Shown one piece after another: positions 29,638 through 40,608 of a stretch of 59,706 nt of DNA. The position numbers were made by a program, and so were the translations under genes. Source of the DNA: Paenibacillus sp. UNC499MF (GTDB lineage Bacteria > Bacillota > Bacilli > Paenibacillales > NBRC-103111); NCBI RefSeq assembly GCF_900107975.1, contig NZ_FNVF01000022.1, positions 1 through 59,706 on the forward strand, given 5' to 3'. Positions within the stretch are counted from its first letter, which is position 1, and every line of letters starts with the position of its first letter. The notes below the pieces were generated by a model. The model was not told the DNA's origin, made no database searches, and worked only from the letters and a program-made list of their open reading frames with translations.

Positions 29638-32600
29638 TTAGTCAACGGATACCGCTTCTTTTTCTGCATTTTCTTCTTCAGCAGGCTCCTGGTTCGGATC
29701 TACGACCCGGATGTTCCGGTAACGGGTCATACCCGTACCTGCAGGAATCAGCTTACCGATGATAACATTCTCCTTGAGGCCGAGCAGCTGATCGACTTTG
29801 CCTTTGATCGCGGCATCCGTCAATACGCGTGTCGTCTCCTGGAACGATGCCGCGGAGAGGAAGGAATCCGTCTCCAGCGATGCTTTCGTAATCCCGAGAA
29901 GAATCGGTTTGGCTACGGCTGGCTCTTTATCCGCAAACAAAGCTACTTTGTTCGCTTCTTCGTATTCGTGCATATCTACGAAGGAACCCGGCAGAAGTGT
30001 AGTGTCACCCGCATCAACGATACGGATTTTGCGAAGCATCTGGCGAATCATAACTTCAACGTGCTTATCGTTAATTTCTACACCCTGGTTCCGGTAAACG
30101 CGCTGAACCTCTTGAAGGATATAGTTTTGAACGCCACGGATACCTTTGATACGGAGCATTTCCTTCGGATCGATCGAACCTTCGGTAAGCTCATCCCCGG
30201 CTTCGATCGTCTGACCGACAATCGCTCTTACACGGGAACCGTAAGGTACCGCATATACACGGGATTCAGCTTCGCCCTGAACTTCAATTTCACGGCGATC
30301 CTTGGCTTCGCGGATCTCTTTAACAAGTCCGTCGATTTCGGAGATAATCGCTTGACCTTTCGGATTCCGGGCTTCGAAAAGCTCCTGAATACGCGGAAGA
30401 CCTTGCGTGATATCGTCTCCGGCAACGCCCCCGGTATGGAACGTACGCATGGTAAGCTGGGTTCCTGGCTCGCCGATGGATTGGGCTGCGATAATACCGA
30501 CAGCTTCCCCGATTTCAACGTGCTGGCCGGTCGCCAGGTTACGTCCGTAACACTTCTTGCAGACCCCGTGACGGGAGCGGCAGCTAAGCACGGACCGAAT
30601 TTGAAGACGTTCGATATTCGCATCGATGATCGCGTTCGCAATGTTGGCTTCGATCAGCTCGTTGCGGTTTACGATGACTTCGCCCGTTTCCGGATGACGA
30701 ATCGTTTCGAACGCATAGCGGCCTTCAATACGGTCAAACAGGTCTTCAATAACTTCTTTGCCGTCTTGAATTTTGCTGACGATGAATCCTTTATCCGTTC
30801 CGCAATCATCTTCACGGACGATAACATCCTGGGCTACGTCAACGAGACGACGAGTCAGGTAACCCGAATCCGCTGTACGAAGGGCCGTATCGGCAAGACC
30901 TTTACGGGCACCGTGCGTGGAAATAAAGTATTCCAATACGGTAAGACCTTCACGGAAGTTCGACTTAATCGGCAACTCGATAATTTTACCGGACGGGTTG
31001 GCCATCAGACCACGCATACCGCCCAGCTGAGTGATTTGCGATTTGTTACCCCGCGCTTTGGATTCTACCATCATGTTGATGGAGTTGTATTTGTCGAGGG
31101 ATTTCATCAGGATATCCGTGATTTCATCCTTCGTTTTACTCCAGATCGCGATAACACGGTCATAACGCTCGTCGTCAGTAATAAGACCGCGGCGGTATTG
31201 GTTCGTTACCGTGCGTACCTTTTCTTCGGAATCTTCGAGGATCTTCTTCTTCTCGTTAGGTACCACGACATCCGCCACGGCAACGGTAATACCGGCTTTA
31301 GTGGAGTAGGTGAAGCCGAGTTCTTTGATCTTGTCGAGAATGACCGAAGTTTTAGTCGTATGGTAATTACGGAAACACTCGGCAATAATCGAACCGAGGT
31401 AGTCTTTACCGACCGCTTTCGCCTCCGGAAGCTCTTCCATTCTGGCACGGATGTTGGAGCCTTTTTCAAACACGAAATAGTCATCGGAAGGACCGTTGAG
31501 CAGGTTCGCTTTAGTCGCATCATTGATGTACGGGAAGTCATCCGGGAAAATCTCGTTGAAGATGATTTTACCGATGGTCGTAATCAGATAAGCGTTCTGC
31601 TGGGCTTCCGTAAAGTTATTCTTGTTCAAAACCTTGGCAGGAATCGCTACACGGGCATGCAGCTCGGCAGTGCCGTTCTGATAAGCGGAAACGGCTTCGT
31701 TTACGGAACGGAAGATCAGGTTCGCTCCGCGTCCATGCTTGTTGTCCGTAGTCAGATAGAAGCTTCCGAGAACCATATCCTGCGATGGAGTTACGACCGG
31801 CTTGCCGTCTTTCGGGTTAAGAATGTTGCCTGCCGCAAGCATGAGAAGCCGTGCTTCAGCCTGCGCTTCGGCGGAAAGCGGCACGTGAACGGCCATTTGG
31901 TCACCGTCGAAGTCGGCGTTATAGGCCGTACATACGAGCGGATGCAGCTTGATGGCGCGTCCTTCGACCAGAATCGGTTCGAACGCCTGGATACCCAGTC
32001 TATGCAGTGTGGGGGCACGGTTCAGAAGAACCGGGTGCTCCTTAATTACTTCTTCAAGGACGTCCCAAACTTCAGGGCTGACACGTTCTACTTTGCGCTT
32101 CGCACTTTTGATGTTATGGGCAAGACCTTTGTTCACCAGTTCTTTCATAACGAACGGCTTGAACAGTTCCAAAGCCATCTCTTTAGGCAGACCGCATTGG
32201 TACATTTTGAGGCTAGGACCTACAACGATAACGGAACGGCCGGAGTAGTCAACACGTTTACCGAGCAAGTTCTGACGGAAACGGCCCTGCTTACCTTTCA
32301 GCATGTGGCTGAGAGATTTAAGCGGACGGTTACCGGGACCCGTTACAGGACGGCCACGGCGGCCGTTATCGATCAAAGCGTCAACCGCTTCTTGAAGCAT
32401 ACGCTTCTCGTTCTGAACGATAATATCCGGTGCGCCCAGGTCAAGCAGACGCTTCAGACGGTTGTTACGGTTAATAACGCGGCGATACAGGTCGTTAAGG
32501 TCGGAAGTCGCAAAACGTCCGCCGTCCAGTTGAACCATTGGGCGAAGTTCCGGAGGAATAACGGGCAGCACATCAAGAACCATCCAGTCCGGACGGTTTT

Positions 32601-33258
32601 TTGAATTACGGAACGCTTCCATTACTTCCAGGCGTTTAATGGCCCGGTTGCGGCGTTGGCCTTGAGCGGTTTTAAGTTCTTCTTTCAAGGATTCCACGTC
32701 TTTATCGATGTCGATATCCTGAAGAAGCTTCTTAACGGCTTCGGCACCCATACCTGCTTGAAAAGCATAGCCGTATTTCTCACGGTAGCTGCGGTATTCT
32801 TTCTCGGAAAGAAGCTGTTTCTTCTCAAGAGGCGTATCTCCCGGGTCCGTTACTACATAGGATGCAAAGTAGATGATCTCTTCAAGGGAACGAGGAGACA
32901 TATCCAAGGCAAGACCCATACGGCTAGGAATACCTTTGAAATACCAGATGTGGGATACGGGAGCGGCAAGCTCGATGTGTCCCATACGTTCGCGGCGAAC
33001 TTTCTGACGCGTGACTTCAACGCCACAGCGGTCACAAACTACACCTTTGTAACGCACACGCTTGTATTTACCGCAGTGACACTCCCAGTCTTTCGTCGGT
33101 CCGAAAATCTTCTCGCAGAACAAACCTTCTTTCTCCGGTTTCAATGTTCTGTAGTTGATGGTTTCCGGTTTTTTAACTTCCCCACGGGACCACGAACGGA
33201 TCTTCTCAGGTGAGGCCAATCCAATTTTCATAAATTCGAAGTTGTTTACGTCCAACAA
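29638..33258 (-). CDS. rpoC: DNA-directed RNA polymerase subunit beta-prime
   Basis: The 1206-residue beta-prime subunit. The N-terminal zinc ribbon is [20 protein letters not shown]; the catalytic magnesium loop is [13 protein letters not shown]; a second Cys cluster [17 protein letters not shown] lies near residue 900; the bridge/trigger region and [15 protein letters not shown] follow. The start is TTG 33258 (MLDVNNFEF) with GGAGGG 7 nt upstream, matching the Bacillus N-terminus. The shorter C-terminus lacks the large proteobacterial insertion. Confidence 0.98.
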   Translation of the reverse strand: MLDVNNFEFMKIGLASPEKIRSWSRGEVKKPETINYRTLKPEKEGLFCEKIFGPTKDWECHCGKYKRVRYKGVVCDRCGVEVTRQKVRRERMGHIELAAPVSHIWYFKGIPSRMGLALDMSPRSLEEIIYFASYVVTDPGDTPLEKKQLLSEKEYRSYREKYGYAFQAGMGAEAVKKLLQDIDIDKDVESLKEELKTAQGQRRNRAIKRLEVMEAFRNSKNRPDWMVLDVLPVIPPELRPMVQLDGGRFATSDLNDLYRRVINRNNRLKRLLDLGAPDIIVQNEKRMLQEAVDALIDNGRRGRPVTGPGNRPLKSLSHMLKGKQGRFRQNLLGKRVDYSGRSVIVVGPSLKMYQCGLPKEMALELFKPFVMKELVNKGLAHNIKSAKRKVERVSPEVWDVLEEVIKEHPVLLNRAPTLHRLGIQAFEPILVEGRAIKLHPLVCTAYNADFDGDQMAVHVPLSAEAQAEARLLMLAAGNILNPKDGKPVVTPSQDMVLGSFYLTTDNKHGRGANLIFRSVNEAVSAYQNGTAELHARVAIPAKVLNKNNFTEAQQNAYLITTIGKIIFNEIFPDDFPYINDATKANLLNGPSDDYFVFEKGSNIRARMEELPEAKAVGKDYLGSIIAECFRNYHTTKTSVILDKIKELGFTYSTKAGITVAVADVVVPNEKKKILEDSEEKVRTVTNQYRRGLITDDERYDRVIAIWSKTKDEITDILMKSLDKYNSINMMVESKARGNKSQITQLGGMRGLMANPSGKIIELPIKSNFREGLTVLEYFISTHGARKGLADTALRTADSGYLTRRLVDVAQDVIVREDDCGTDKGFIVSKIQDGKEVIEDLFDRIEGRYAFETIRHPETGEVIVNRNELIEANIANAIIDANIERLQIRSVLSCRSRHGVCKKCYGRNLATGQHVEIGEAVGIIAAQSIGEPGTQLTMRTFHTGGVAGDDITQGLPRIQELFEARNPKGQAIISEIDGLVKEIREAKDRREIEVQGEAESRVYAVPYGSRVRAIVGQTIEAGDELTEGSIDPKEMLRIKGIRGVQNYILQEVQRVYRNQGVEINDKHVEVMIRQMLRKIRIVDAGDTTLLPGSFVDMHEYEEANKVALFADKEPAVAKPILLGITKASLETDSFLSAASFQETTRVLTDAAIKGKVDQLLGLKENVIIGKLIPAGTGMTRYRNIRVVDPNQEPAEEENAEKEAVSVD

Positions 33259-33296
33259 GGAGCAACCCTCCTTAGAATGTGCTAGTTATGGGAAGG

Positions 33297-33318
33297 AGGC
33301 GGACTGCTATGTCCGCCT
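33297..33318. other. hairpin in the rpoB-rpoC gap
   Basis: AGGCGGAC (33297-33304) and GTCCGCCT (33311-33318) form a perfect 8-bp stem with a 6-nt loop, in the 78-bp gap between rpoB and rpoC. On the minus strand it is followed by TCCTCCC rather than a T-run. It could be a partial terminator, an RNA-processing site or a structure that tunes rpoC translation. Confidence 0.6.
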
Positions 33319-33336
33319 TTCCTCTATCAGTTGCAG

Positions 33337-36300
33337 CTATTCGACTCCAATTTCTGCCCCTTCAAGGTTCAGATTAAGCTTGTCACTGGTCGTATCTTCC
33401 TCATCATCGAGTTCTTTCATCTCGATTTCCTCTTCGTCGCCGGACAGGATTTTAACGTCCATACCCAAGCTTTGAAGCTCTTTGATCAATACTTTAAACG
33501 ATTCCGGAACTCCCGGCTCCGGAACGTTCTCGCCCTTGACGATAGATTCGTACGTTTTAACACGTCCGACCACGTCATCCGACTTCACGGTCAGGATTTC
33601 CTGAAGCGTGTAAGCCGCGCCGTAGGCCTCAAGGGCCCAAACTTCCATCTCCCCGAAACGCTGTCCGCCGAACTGGGCTTTACCACCGAGAGGCTGTTGT
33701 GTAACGAGAGAGTACGGACCCGTGGAACGGGCGTGGATTTTATCATCAACCATGTGCGCCAGTTTGATCATGTACATGACGCCAACGGTTACTTCGCGTT
33801 CAAAAGCATCGCCTGTGCGGCCGTCATAGAGCTTGGTTTTACCGTTGCGCTGCATACCGGCTTCTTCCATCGTATCGAACACATCGTACTCGCGTGCTCC
33901 GTCGAATACCGGCGTAGCCACGTGGATACCAAGCGCTCTGGAGGCCATACCCAGATGGACTTCCAGTACTTGACCGATGTTCATACGGGATGGTACGCCC
34001 AGCGGGTTAAGAACGACTTCTACAGGCGTTCCGTCCGGCATGAACGGCATATCTTCCTCAGGAAGAATGCGCGCGATAACCCCTTTGTTACCGTGACGAC
34101 CGGCCATTTTATCGCCCTCGGAGATTTTACGCTTCTGGGCAATGTAGACGCGAACGAGCTGGTTAACGCCCGGAGGCAGTTCGTCGCCGTTCTCGCGTGT
34201 AAATACTTTCACGTCCACGACGATACCGTCGGTTCCGTGAGGAACGCGCAGGGAGGTATCCCTTACTTCACGCGCCTTCTCACCGAAAATCGCATGCAGG
34301 AGACGTTCTTCTGCCGTCAGCTCCGTCACGCCTTTCGGCGTTACTTTACCGACCAGAATGTCGCCCGCGCCGATTTCGGCACCGACGCGGATAATTCCGC
34401 GCTCGTCGAGGTTCTTCAGAGCGTCTTCGCCGACATTCGGAATGTCGCGAGTGATCTCTTCCGGACCGAGCTTCGTATCCCGCGCTTCAGACTCGTATTC
34501 CTCGATGTGAATGGATGTGTACACATCTTCTTTTACAAGTCTTTCGCTCAGAAGGATCGCATCCTCGTAGTTGTAACCTTCCCAAGTCATGAAGGCAACG
34601 ACCACGTTACGTCCAAGAGCCAATTCCCCTTGTTCAGTCGAAGGGCCGTCGGCGAGGATGTCGCCCGCTTTAACAAGCTGGCCTTTTTGAACGATCGGAC
34701 GCTGGTTGATACACGTACCTTGGTTGGAACGCATAAACTTGTGAAGCTTATGTTTGATGAGATTGCCGTTAACCAGTTTTCCGTCCACCAGTTCCTGGCG
34801 GCGCAGCCAAATCTCATTACCGGCAACTTTTTCAATAATTCCGTCATGTTTGGCAACAATACAAACACCGGAGTCTTTAGCGGACTTATGCTCCATTCCC
34901 GTACCAACAAGAGGCGCTTTAGGAATAAGAAGCGGAACGGCTTGACGCTGCATGTTCGATCCCATGAGGGCACGGTTGGAGTCATCGTTTTCCAGGAACG
35001 GAATCAGCGCTGTCGCAACCGATACAACCTGCTTAGGAGATACGTCCATGTAGTCGACGCGCTCTTTAGGCAGAGTCAAGATATCATCTTTATAACGGAC
35101 GATAACACTGTCGTTAACGAATGTTCCTTCTTCCGTAAGCTCGGCATTCGCTTGAGCAACGACGTAGTTATCCTCTTCATCCGCTGTCATATACACGATT
35201 TCTTCCGTGACCACACCGGTCTTCGGATCCACGTGGCGGTATGGCGCTTCGATAAAGCCGTACTCGTTGATCCGCGCGAAGGTGGACAAGGAGTTGATCA
35301 ACCCGATGTTCGGACCCTCCGGCGTTTCAATCGGACACATCCGGCCATAGTGGGAGTGATGGACGTCACGGACTTCAAAGCCCGCGCGCTCACGCGTCAA
35401 ACCACCGGGACCGAGAGCGGACAGACGGCGCTTATGCGTAAGTTCTGCCAGCGGATTCGTCTGATCCATGAACTGCGAAAGTTGGGAGCTTCCGAAGAAC
35501 TCCTTGATGGCCGCAATAACCGGACGTATGTTGATCAGAGCCTGCGGTGTGATGACATTCGCATCCTGAATGGACATACGCTCGCGAACGACACGCTCCA
35601 TACGGGACAAACCGATACGGAACTGGTTCTGGAGCAGCTCGCCTACGGAACGGAGACGACGATTTCCGAGATGATCGATATCATCCGTGTTTCCGATTCC
35701 ATGCAGAAGGTTTATAAAGTAGTTAATGGACGAAATGATATCGGCCGGTGTAATGTTCTTAACGGACTTGTCAATGACAGCGTTAGAAATGACTTTGACT
35801 ACTTTACCGTCTTCGATAGGCGAGTATACATCAATCGTTTGAACCGGAATGATTTCCTCTCCGGCAACTCCGTTAGGTACGGAGTAATCTTTGAATCCGA
35901 TCTTCTTCTCCAGGAAAGGAAGAACTTCATCAAGCAGACGACGGTCAAGCAATTGACCCGCCTCGGCTACGATTTCTCCCGTTTCCGGATCCACAAGAGT
36001 TTCGGCAAGACGCTGGTTGAACAAGCGGTTCTTGATATGAAGCTTCTTGTTGATTTTGTATCGGCCCACATTGGCGAGGTCATACCGCTTCGGATCGAAG
36101 AAACGAGCTACAAGCAAGCTTCTTGCATTATCCAGAGTCGGCGGCTCACCCGGACGAAGACGCTCGTAAATCTCAATCAGCGCTTTATCCGTTGAATCGG
36201 TGTTGTCTTTGTCGAGCGTATTGCGTATATATTCATTATCGCCAAGAAGATCAAGAATCTCGGCATCGGTTCCGAATCCAAGTGCACGCAGAAGAACGGT

Positions 36301-36873
36301 AACCGGAATTTTACGTGTGCGGTCGATTCTCACATAAATGATATCTTTCGCGTCCGTCTCTAATTCCAGCCAAGCTCCCCGGTTAGGAATAACCGTAGCT
36401 GTGTAAGTCTTTTTACCGTTCTTATCCACTTTAGTGCTATAATAGACGCTAGGAGAACGAACGAGCTGGGAGACAATTACACGTTCAGCACCGTTAATAA
36501 TAAAGGTTCCGGTCTCGGTCATGATCGGGAAATCGCCCATGAACACTTCCTGTTCCTTTACTTCTCCGGTTTCCTTATTGATCAGACGTACCTTCACCCG
36601 AAGCGGTGCAGCGTAGGTTACGTCACGCTCTTTGGATTCGTCCACGGAATACTTAGGCTCTCCTAAGCTGTAGTCAATAAACTCAAGCACTAGATTCCCC
36701 GTAAAATCCTGAATCGGTGAGATATCTAAAAACATCTCCCGCAATCCTTCATCCAAAAACCATTCGTACGATTTTTGTTGAATTTCAATCAGGTTGGGGA
36801 TGTCCAGCACCTCATTAATTCGAGCATAAGTCCTGCGTTTGCGTCGTCCAAATTGAACAAGATGTCCCGCCAA
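33337..36873 (-). CDS. rpoB: DNA-directed RNA polymerase subunit beta
   Basis: The 1178-residue beta subunit. The rifampicin pocket reads [20 protein letters not shown] and [10 protein letters not shown], wild type at the common resistance positions. Other core motifs are [22 protein letters not shown] and [20 protein letters not shown] near the end. The C-terminus ends in an acidic tail ([12 protein letters not shown]). I prefer a TTG start at 36873 because AGGGG lies 9 nt upstream and the protein then begins with the family-typical [11 protein letters not shown]; an ATG two codons earlier sits only 3 nt from AGGGG. Confidence 0.97.
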   Translation of the reverse strand: MAGHLVQFGRRKRRTYARINEVLDIPNLIEIQQKSYEWFLDEGLREMFLDISPIQDFTGNLVLEFIDYSLGEPKYSVDESKERDVTYAAPLRVKVRLINKETGEVKEQEVFMGDFPIMTETGTFIINGAERVIVSQLVRSPSVYYSTKVDKNGKKTYTATVIPNRGAWLELETDAKDIIYVRIDRTRKIPVTVLLRALGFGTDAEILDLLGDNEYIRNTLDKDNTDSTDKALIEIYERLRPGEPPTLDNARSLLVARFFDPKRYDLANVGRYKINKKLHIKNRLFNQRLAETLVDPETGEIVAEAGQLLDRRLLDEVLPFLEKKIGFKDYSVPNGVAGEEIIPVQTIDVYSPIEDGKVVKVISNAVIDKSVKNITPADIISSINYFINLLHGIGNTDDIDHLGNRRLRSVGELLQNQFRIGLSRMERVVRERMSIQDANVITPQALINIRPVIAAIKEFFGSSQLSQFMDQTNPLAELTHKRRLSALGPGGLTRERAGFEVRDVHHSHYGRMCPIETPEGPNIGLINSLSTFARINEYGFIEAPYRHVDPKTGVVTEEIVYMTADEEDNYVVAQANAELTEEGTFVNDSVIVRYKDDILTLPKERVDYMDVSPKQVVSVATALIPFLENDDSNRALMGSNMQRQAVPLLIPKAPLVGTGMEHKSAKDSGVCIVAKHDGIIEKVAGNEIWLRRQELVDGKLVNGNLIKHKLHKFMRSNQGTCINQRPIVQKGQLVKAGDILADGPSTEQGELALGRNVVVAFMTWEGYNYEDAILLSERLVKEDVYTSIHIEEYESEARDTKLGPEEITRDIPNVGEDALKNLDERGIIRVGAEIGAGDILVGKVTPKGVTELTAEERLLHAIFGEKAREVRDTSLRVPHGTDGIVVDVKVFTRENGDELPPGVNQLVRVYIAQKRKISEGDKMAGRHGNKGVIARILPEEDMPFMPDGTPVEVVLNPLGVPSRMNIGQVLEVHLGMASRALGIHVATPVFDGAREYDVFDTMEEAGMQRNGKTKLYDGRTGDAFEREVTVGVMYMIKLAHMVDDKIHARSTGPYSLVTQQPLGGKAQFGGQRFGEMEVWALEAYGAAYTLQEILTVKSDDVVGRVKTYESIVKGENVPEPGVPESFKVLIKELQSLGMDVKILSGDEEEIEMKELDDEEDTTSDKLNLNLEGAEIGVE

Positions 36874-37127
36874 CTTCATTCACCCCTTAAGTCTACTCAG
36901 TTCATAAAAATAAATAAGAAAAACTTCTATCGACGTACACTTCATGCGGCGCCGTCTTGTATGGTGGCACCCCCTTAAGGAAGGGCGTCTAAGCCGGGCG
37001 CACGCTAAGGTTGGACATCTCCGATCTTGTCAGAGAGCCCGTCCGAAGAAGCGACTGCAATGGATGGAGGTTTTTCTTGTTGATCCGCATCGTTATGACT
37101 AGTACTACTATTTTGTTAGAATTTCCT
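36874..37127 (-). promoter_or_regulatory. long rpoB 5' leader
   Basis: The rpoB-ybxB gap (36874-37292) has no gene I can support. Its rpoB-proximal 250 bp, read as RNA, contains several possible short stems, such as GGGCG/CGCCC around 36985-37005 and CCTT/AAGG around 36974-36985, then a U-rich stretch before the ribosome-binding site. Long rpoB leaders are usual in Firmicutes; the function of these stems is not known to me. Confidence 0.45.
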
Positions 37128-37162
37128 AAAATTTCAACATTATACTCAACGTTTGAAATTTT
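37128..37162 (-). promoter_or_regulatory. inverted repeat enclosing a TATAAT box upstream of rpoB
   Basis: AAAATTTCAA (37128-37137) and TTGAAATTTT (37153-37162) are perfect 10-bp inverted arms. On the minus strand the loop contains TATAAT (37139-37144), a perfect -10 sequence, but the matching -35 is weak (TGAATA at 17 bp, three of six). This could be an rpoB promoter under operator control or an AT-rich hairpin. Confidence 0.45.
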
Positions 37163-37176
37163 ATTCATTTCTCTCC

Positions 37177-37217
37177 AAAAAAAATGCTTGACATTTTCTT
37201 AAACGAAAGACATCAAG
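37177..37217 (-). terminator. intrinsic terminator or attenuator between ybxB and rpoB
   Basis: On the minus strand GCTTGA and TCAAGC (37186-37217) enclose an inner TCTT/AAGA pairing and are followed by eight consecutive T (37177-37184). It lies about 80 bp after the ybxB stop and about 25 nt after the -10 of the promoter at 37243-37271, and ahead of rpoB. It either ends ybxB transcripts or attenuates rpoBC. Confidence 0.7.
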
Positions 37218-37242
37218 CCCATCTTAATACTGACATTTTTTA

Positions 37243-37271
37243 ATGATACCATATCAAGATTGTCAAGTCAA
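37243..37271 (-). promoter_or_regulatory. sigma-A promoter upstream of rpoB
   Basis: Minus strand: -35 TTGACT (37266-37271), 17-bp spacer, -10 TATCAT (37243-37248). It begins about 20 bp after the ybxB stop. A transcript from here would meet the terminator at 37177-37217 within about 60 nt. Confidence 0.65.
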
Positions 37272-37292
37272 ACTTTTTTCTCAAACACTTGA

Positions 37293-37892
37293 CTATTTCT
37301 TAAAAGCCCGTATTATACGATAGCCTTTGTCTTTGGTAACTTCATCGGCCTCTCCGAAAAGCTCTTCCATCTTGGCGAAGGCCGACGGCGATCCTTGTTT
37401 CTTCTGAATAACCACCCATAATCCCCCTCCGGGATTCAGACATTCGTATGCCTGTTCAAATATGGCATGCACAGTCTGTTTACCTGCCCGTATCGGCGGA
37501 TTCGTCAGAACCACATCGAATTTTTCCGTGTTTACTGCCTCCAGCTTATCGCTTTGATGCACGGTGATATTCCGGATTCCATTACGTTCCGCGTTTTGTG
37601 CCGTAAGCTCGATAGCCCGTTCGTTGATATCTACCATCGTTACATGACCGGACGGACATTTAAAAGCCGCACTCAATCCGATCGGCCCATAACCGCAGCC
37701 CACATCCAGAATACGCGCCTTAGCCGGCAGCACCATAGTTTCGATTAGCAGACGGCTGCCGAAATCGACCTCGCTCTTGGAAAAGACTCCGGCGTCCGTC
37801 TTCAATTTGAGCTTGCGATCGCCCACTTGAAACTCTATTTCCCGCACATTGTGTTTCACTGTCGGTTTTTGCGTATAGTAGTGATCCGTCAA
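37293..37892 (-). CDS. ybxB: class I SAM-dependent methyltransferase YbxB (RsmC/RlmG-like)
   Basis: A 199-residue Rossmann-fold methyltransferase. SAM-binding motif I is ILDVGCGYGPIGL; the acidic motif II is VTMVDINERA; the catalytic motif VVLTNPPIRAG is of the N-methyltransferase NPP type. This pattern is shared with RsmC/RlmG, which make m2G in rRNA, so an rRNA guanine-N2 methyltransferase is likely but unproven. Its place between rplL and rpoB is conserved in Bacillus. A terminator separates it from rplL. Confidence 0.9.
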   Translation of the reverse strand: MTDHYYTQKPTVKHNVREIEFQVGDRKLKLKTDAGVFSKSEVDFGSRLLIETMVLPAKARILDVGCGYGPIGLSAAFKCPSGHVTMVDINERAIELTAQNAERNGIRNITVHQSDKLEAVNTEKFDVVLTNPPIRAGKQTVHAIFEQAYECLNPGGGLWVVIQKKQGSPSAFAKMEELFGEADEVTKDKGYRIIRAFKK

Positions 37893-37992
37893 CGCGATCG
37901 CTCCTTTGTATTCAAGTCACTTTTCCTATCCTAGAATACCCGGAATTATGAAGCTCTACATAACAGCATCCAAAAAGCTCTATAAATTCAAA

Positions 37993-38027
37993 AGAAACCT
38001 CTTGAAGCCAGGCTTCAAGAGGTTTCT
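37993..38027 (-). terminator. intrinsic terminator after rplL
   Basis: AGAAACCTCTTGAAG (37993-38007) and CTTCAAGAGGTTTCT (38013-38027) form a perfect 15-bp stem with a 5-nt loop, followed on the minus strand by TTTT. It is 15 bp after the rplL stop. The A/T-flanked stem could also act on the plus strand. Confidence 0.92.
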
Positions 38028-38041
38028 CGTGTAAAGCAAAA

Positions 38042-38407
38042 TTATTTCACTTCGATAGAAGCGCCAGCTTCTTCGAGTTTTGCTTTTACTGCTTCTGCTT
38101 CTTCTTTGCCTACTTTTTCTTTGATAGGCTTCGGTGCGTTGTCAACCAGGTCTTTTGCTTCTTTCAGACCAAGACCAGTGATTTCGCGAACAACTTTGAT
38201 AACGTTGATTTTGGAAGCACCAGCGTTGTTCAAGATTACGTCGAACTCGGATTGCTCAGCAGCTTCAGCACCGCCAGCAGCGCCGCCCATTACTGCAACT
38301 GGAGCTGCAGCAGTGACGCCAAATTCTTCTTCGATTGCTTTAACCAGATCGTTCAGTTCCAGAACTGTCATGCCTTTAATGGCTTCCAAGATTTGCTCGT
38401 TACTCAT
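38042..38407 (-). CDS. rplL: 50S ribosomal protein L7/L12
   Basis: A 121-residue stalk protein present in multiple dimers on L10. The N-terminal dimerisation domain is joined by an Ala/Gly-rich hinge ([20 protein letters not shown]) to the C-terminal domain with [20 protein letters not shown], which recruits translational GTPases. Confidence 0.98.
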   Translation of the reverse strand: MSNEQILEAIKGMTVLELNDLVKAIEEEFGVTAAAPVAVMGGAAGGAEAAEQSEFDVILNNAGASKINVIKVVREITGLGLKEAKDLVDNAPKPIKEKVGKEEAEAVKAKLEEAGASIEVK

Positions 38408-38452
38408 GGTTAAACCTCCATTATATTCATTCGAATGATTTTTGGGTAAAAA

Positions 38453-38962
38453 TTAAGCTTCCGCTCCGCTTTCTTGCTTTTCAGACACAGCTTTAACCGC
38501 AAGAGCGAAGTTGCGAACAGGTGCTTGAAGCACGCTGAGGAGCATGGACAGAAGACCTTCGCGGGAAGGCAGATCAGCCAGCGCTTTGATTTGAGTTACA
38601 TCCACAACTTTACCTTCAACAACGCCTGCTTTAATGCTCAGGCTTTCGTTTTTCTTAGCAAAGTTGTTAAGGATTTTCGCTGCAGCGATAACGTCGTCAT
38701 TGCTAAACGCGATAGCAGTCGGACCTGTCAGATGTTCATCCAGTTCCGTCAGCTCAGCGTTAGCAGTTGCACGTCTTACCATCGAGTTCTTAAGAACTTG
38801 GAATTCTACGCCTGCTTCACGTAGTTGCTTACGAAGTTCCGTTACTTGCGCAACGTTAAGTCCACGATAGTCTGTTACGATTGTGCAGGAGCTTGCACGT
38901 AGTTTGTCCGACAAGTCGGATACGATCTGCTCTTTTTCTGCTAAAATCTTTGCGTTTGCCAT
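38453..38962 (-). CDS. rplJ: 50S ribosomal protein L10
   Basis: A 169-residue L10, the stalk base that holds L7/L12 dimers on its C-terminal helix and binds 23S rRNA through its N-terminal domain ([18 protein letters not shown]). The L10-L12 complex is the known autogenous regulator of this operon through the leader RNA. Confidence 0.97.
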   Translation of the reverse strand: MANAKILAEKEQIVSDLSDKLRASSCTIVTDYRGLNVAQVTELRKQLREAGVEFQVLKNSMVRRATANAELTELDEHLTGPTAIAFSNDDVIAAAKILNNFAKKNESLSIKAGVVEGKVVDVTQIKALADLPSREGLLSMLLSVLQAPVRNFALAVKAVSEKQESGAEA

Positions 38963-39192
38963 AGGTACACCTCACTTCTTGTCAATCTGGTTTTCACCGA
39001 ATCTATTGCAAGCATTTCCGCTGCCTAAGCATAAGAAATGCCTTCGTAGACTCTACGAAGGCATGACACTTCCGGTATAACCCGAACTTATATCATAACA
39101 CCTCGGCAGGACATTAAGCTGTTTGGGATGCTCCCATCGGCACCTGCTGTCTACGGTCTATATATTCGTTTGTTAAACTAACGACCTCAGTT
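38963..39192 (-). ncRNA. L10 leader with attenuator hairpin
   Basis: The transcript between promoter and rplJ contains AGACAGCAGGTGC and, further on, AATGTCCTGCCGAGGT; these are hallmarks of the Firmicute L10 leader (Rfam L10_leader), in which the L10-L12 complex binds a kink-turn. A hairpin follows at 39039-39065, with ATGCCTTCGTAGA against TCTACGAAGGCAT, and then TTTCTT on the minus strand, which can act as the terminator arm. High L10 is expected to favour the off state. Confidence 0.8.
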
Positions 39193-39221
39193 ATGTTATC
39201 ACGTTCGACACAAGATGTCAA
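39193..39221 (-). promoter_or_regulatory. sigma-A promoter of rplJ-rplL
   Basis: Minus strand: -35 TTGACA (39216-39221), 17-bp spacer, -10 TAACAT (39193-39198). The -35 is 12 bp after the rplA stop codon, so rplJL is transcribed separately as well as by read-through. Confidence 0.78.
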
Positions 39222-39233
39222 CCGTAAAATAAC

Positions 39234-39926
39234 TTATCTGAAGGATTGAAGGTTCACGCGAACGCTCGGGCCCATTGTGGAGGAAATTGCAACGCTTTTC
39301 AGGTATACACCTTTAGCAGCGGCAGGTTTCGCTCTGAGCAGTGCGTCGATCAGCGCTTTGAAGTTCTCGGAGAGCTTGTCAGCGTCGAAAGATACTTTGC
39401 CGAGTGGAGCATGAATTTGTCCTGCTTTATCCAGGCGGTATTCGATTTTACCGGCTTTGATCTCTTGAACAGCTTTGGTAACGTCGAAAGTTACGGTACC
39501 TGCTTTAGGGTTAGGCATAAGGCCTTTACCACCGAGCAGACGTCCGAGCTTACCAACTTCACTCATCATGTCAGGAGTAGCTACGCAAACATCGAATTCG
39601 AACCAACCTTGCTGGATTTTGTTGATCATATCCTGATCGCCTACAAAATCAGCGCCGGCTGCTTCTGCTTCTTTAGCTTTGTCGCCTTTCGCGAATACGA
39701 GGACGCGCTTAGTTTTACCAGTACCGTGCGGAAGTACAACTACGCCGCGGACAGCCTGGTCCTGTTTTCTTGGGTCAACGCCAAGACGAACAGCAATATC
39801 AACTGTTTCATCAAATTTCGCCGGAGCTGTTTTCTTAACAAGCTCAATCGCTTCAGCCGGCTCATAAAGTGCATCGGCAGTAACCTGCTTAGCCACTTCG
39901 TTATATTTCTTACCGTGTTTAGCCAT
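39234..39926 (-). CDS. rplA: 50S ribosomal protein L1
   Basis: A 230-residue L1 that forms the mobile E-site stalk. It is recognised by [19 protein letters not shown], the central [14 protein letters not shown], and [20 protein letters not shown] at the C-terminus. It follows rplK by about 77 bp. Confidence 0.97.
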   Translation of the reverse strand: MAKHGKKYNEVAKQVTADALYEPAEAIELVKKTAPAKFDETVDIAVRLGVDPRKQDQAVRGVVVLPHGTGKTKRVLVFAKGDKAKEAEAAGADFVGDQDMINKIQQGWFEFDVCVATPDMMSEVGKLGRLLGGKGLMPNPKAGTVTFDVTKAVQEIKAGKIEYRLDKAGQIHAPLGKVSFDADKLSENFKALIDALLRAKPAAAKGVYLKSVAISSTMGPSVRVNLQSFR

Positions 39927-40003
39927 TTGTATTCCTCCTCTGTGGTCGTAACGGATTGCCCTCCCACTGTTTTGCGGCTTCCCGGGGAAGCCTACGAATC
40001 GAA

Positions 40004-40429
40004 TTAGTCTTCGATCGTGATGCCCATGCTGCGAGCAGTACCTTCAACCATCAGCATTGCAGCCTCTACGGATGCAGCGTTAAGGTCAGGCATTTTCGTT
40101 TCAGCGATTTCGCGGACTTTCGCACGCTTAACCGTTGCAACTTTCTTCTTGTTCGGTTCGCCGGAACCTTTTTCGACACCAGCTGCGATACGAAGAAGTA
40201 CGGCTGCCGGAGGCGTTTTCGTTTCGAATGTGAACGAACGGTCCTCGAATACAGTGATAACAACCGGAATGATCAGACCCGCTTGATCAGCAGTCTTAGC
40301 ATTGAACTCCTTACAGAAAGCCATAATGTTCACGCCAGCTTGACCCAGAGCAGGACCGATTGGCGGAGCCGGATTCGCTTTCCCTGCAGGAACCTGCAGT
40401 TTCACCATTTTAATTACCTTTTTTGCCAT
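40004..40429 (-). CDS. rplK: 50S ribosomal protein L11
   Basis: A 141-residue L11 of the GTPase-associated centre. It begins [20 protein letters not shown] with the conserved [14 protein letters not shown], the linker that moves during factor binding and RelA activation. The family start is ATG 40429; an upstream in-frame ATG lies in the leader. Confidence 0.97.
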   Translation of the reverse strand: MAKKVIKMVKLQVPAGKANPAPPIGPALGQAGVNIMAFCKEFNAKTADQAGLIIPVVITVFEDRSFTFETKTPPAAVLLRIAAGVEKGSGEPNKKKVATVKRAKVREIAETKMPDLNAASVEAAMLMVEGTARSMGITIED

Positions 40430-40499
40430 GTGTGATGACACCTCCTTGCACGTAGTGTGGTTCGACGGGATCATTTCCCTCCCACCAGCAAAAGCCCAT

Positions 40500-40590
40500 C
40501 CGCGAAAGAAACAGATCTGGCTAAGCTTTTCTTAAGGAACCAGCCAGAATCAGCAACCTGATTCCGCAAGAGAAACTTCCTCAATAGAGG
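40500..40590 (-). promoter_or_regulatory. structured leader between nusG and rplK
   Basis: Two adjacent hairpins lie in the 179-bp gap: GAATCAG-caac-CTGATTC (40547-40564) and TCTGGCT/AGCCAGA (40516-40522 with 40542-40548). Neither is followed by a run of T on the minus strand. A leader controlling rplK-rplA, for instance through L1 binding, is plausible but not shown by sequence alone. Confidence 0.5.
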
Positions 40591-40608
40591 GATTTGAATC
40601 GATGCAGT

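Noticed and set aside
29620-32604. Plus-strand open frame of 994 codons opposite rpoC
   Set aside because: It is antisense to the conserved rpoC reading frame, with no promoter, ribosome-binding site or recognisable domain.
33331-36195. Plus-strand open frame of 954 codons opposite rpoB
   Set aside because: Same reason: an antisense shadow of a highly biased essential gene.
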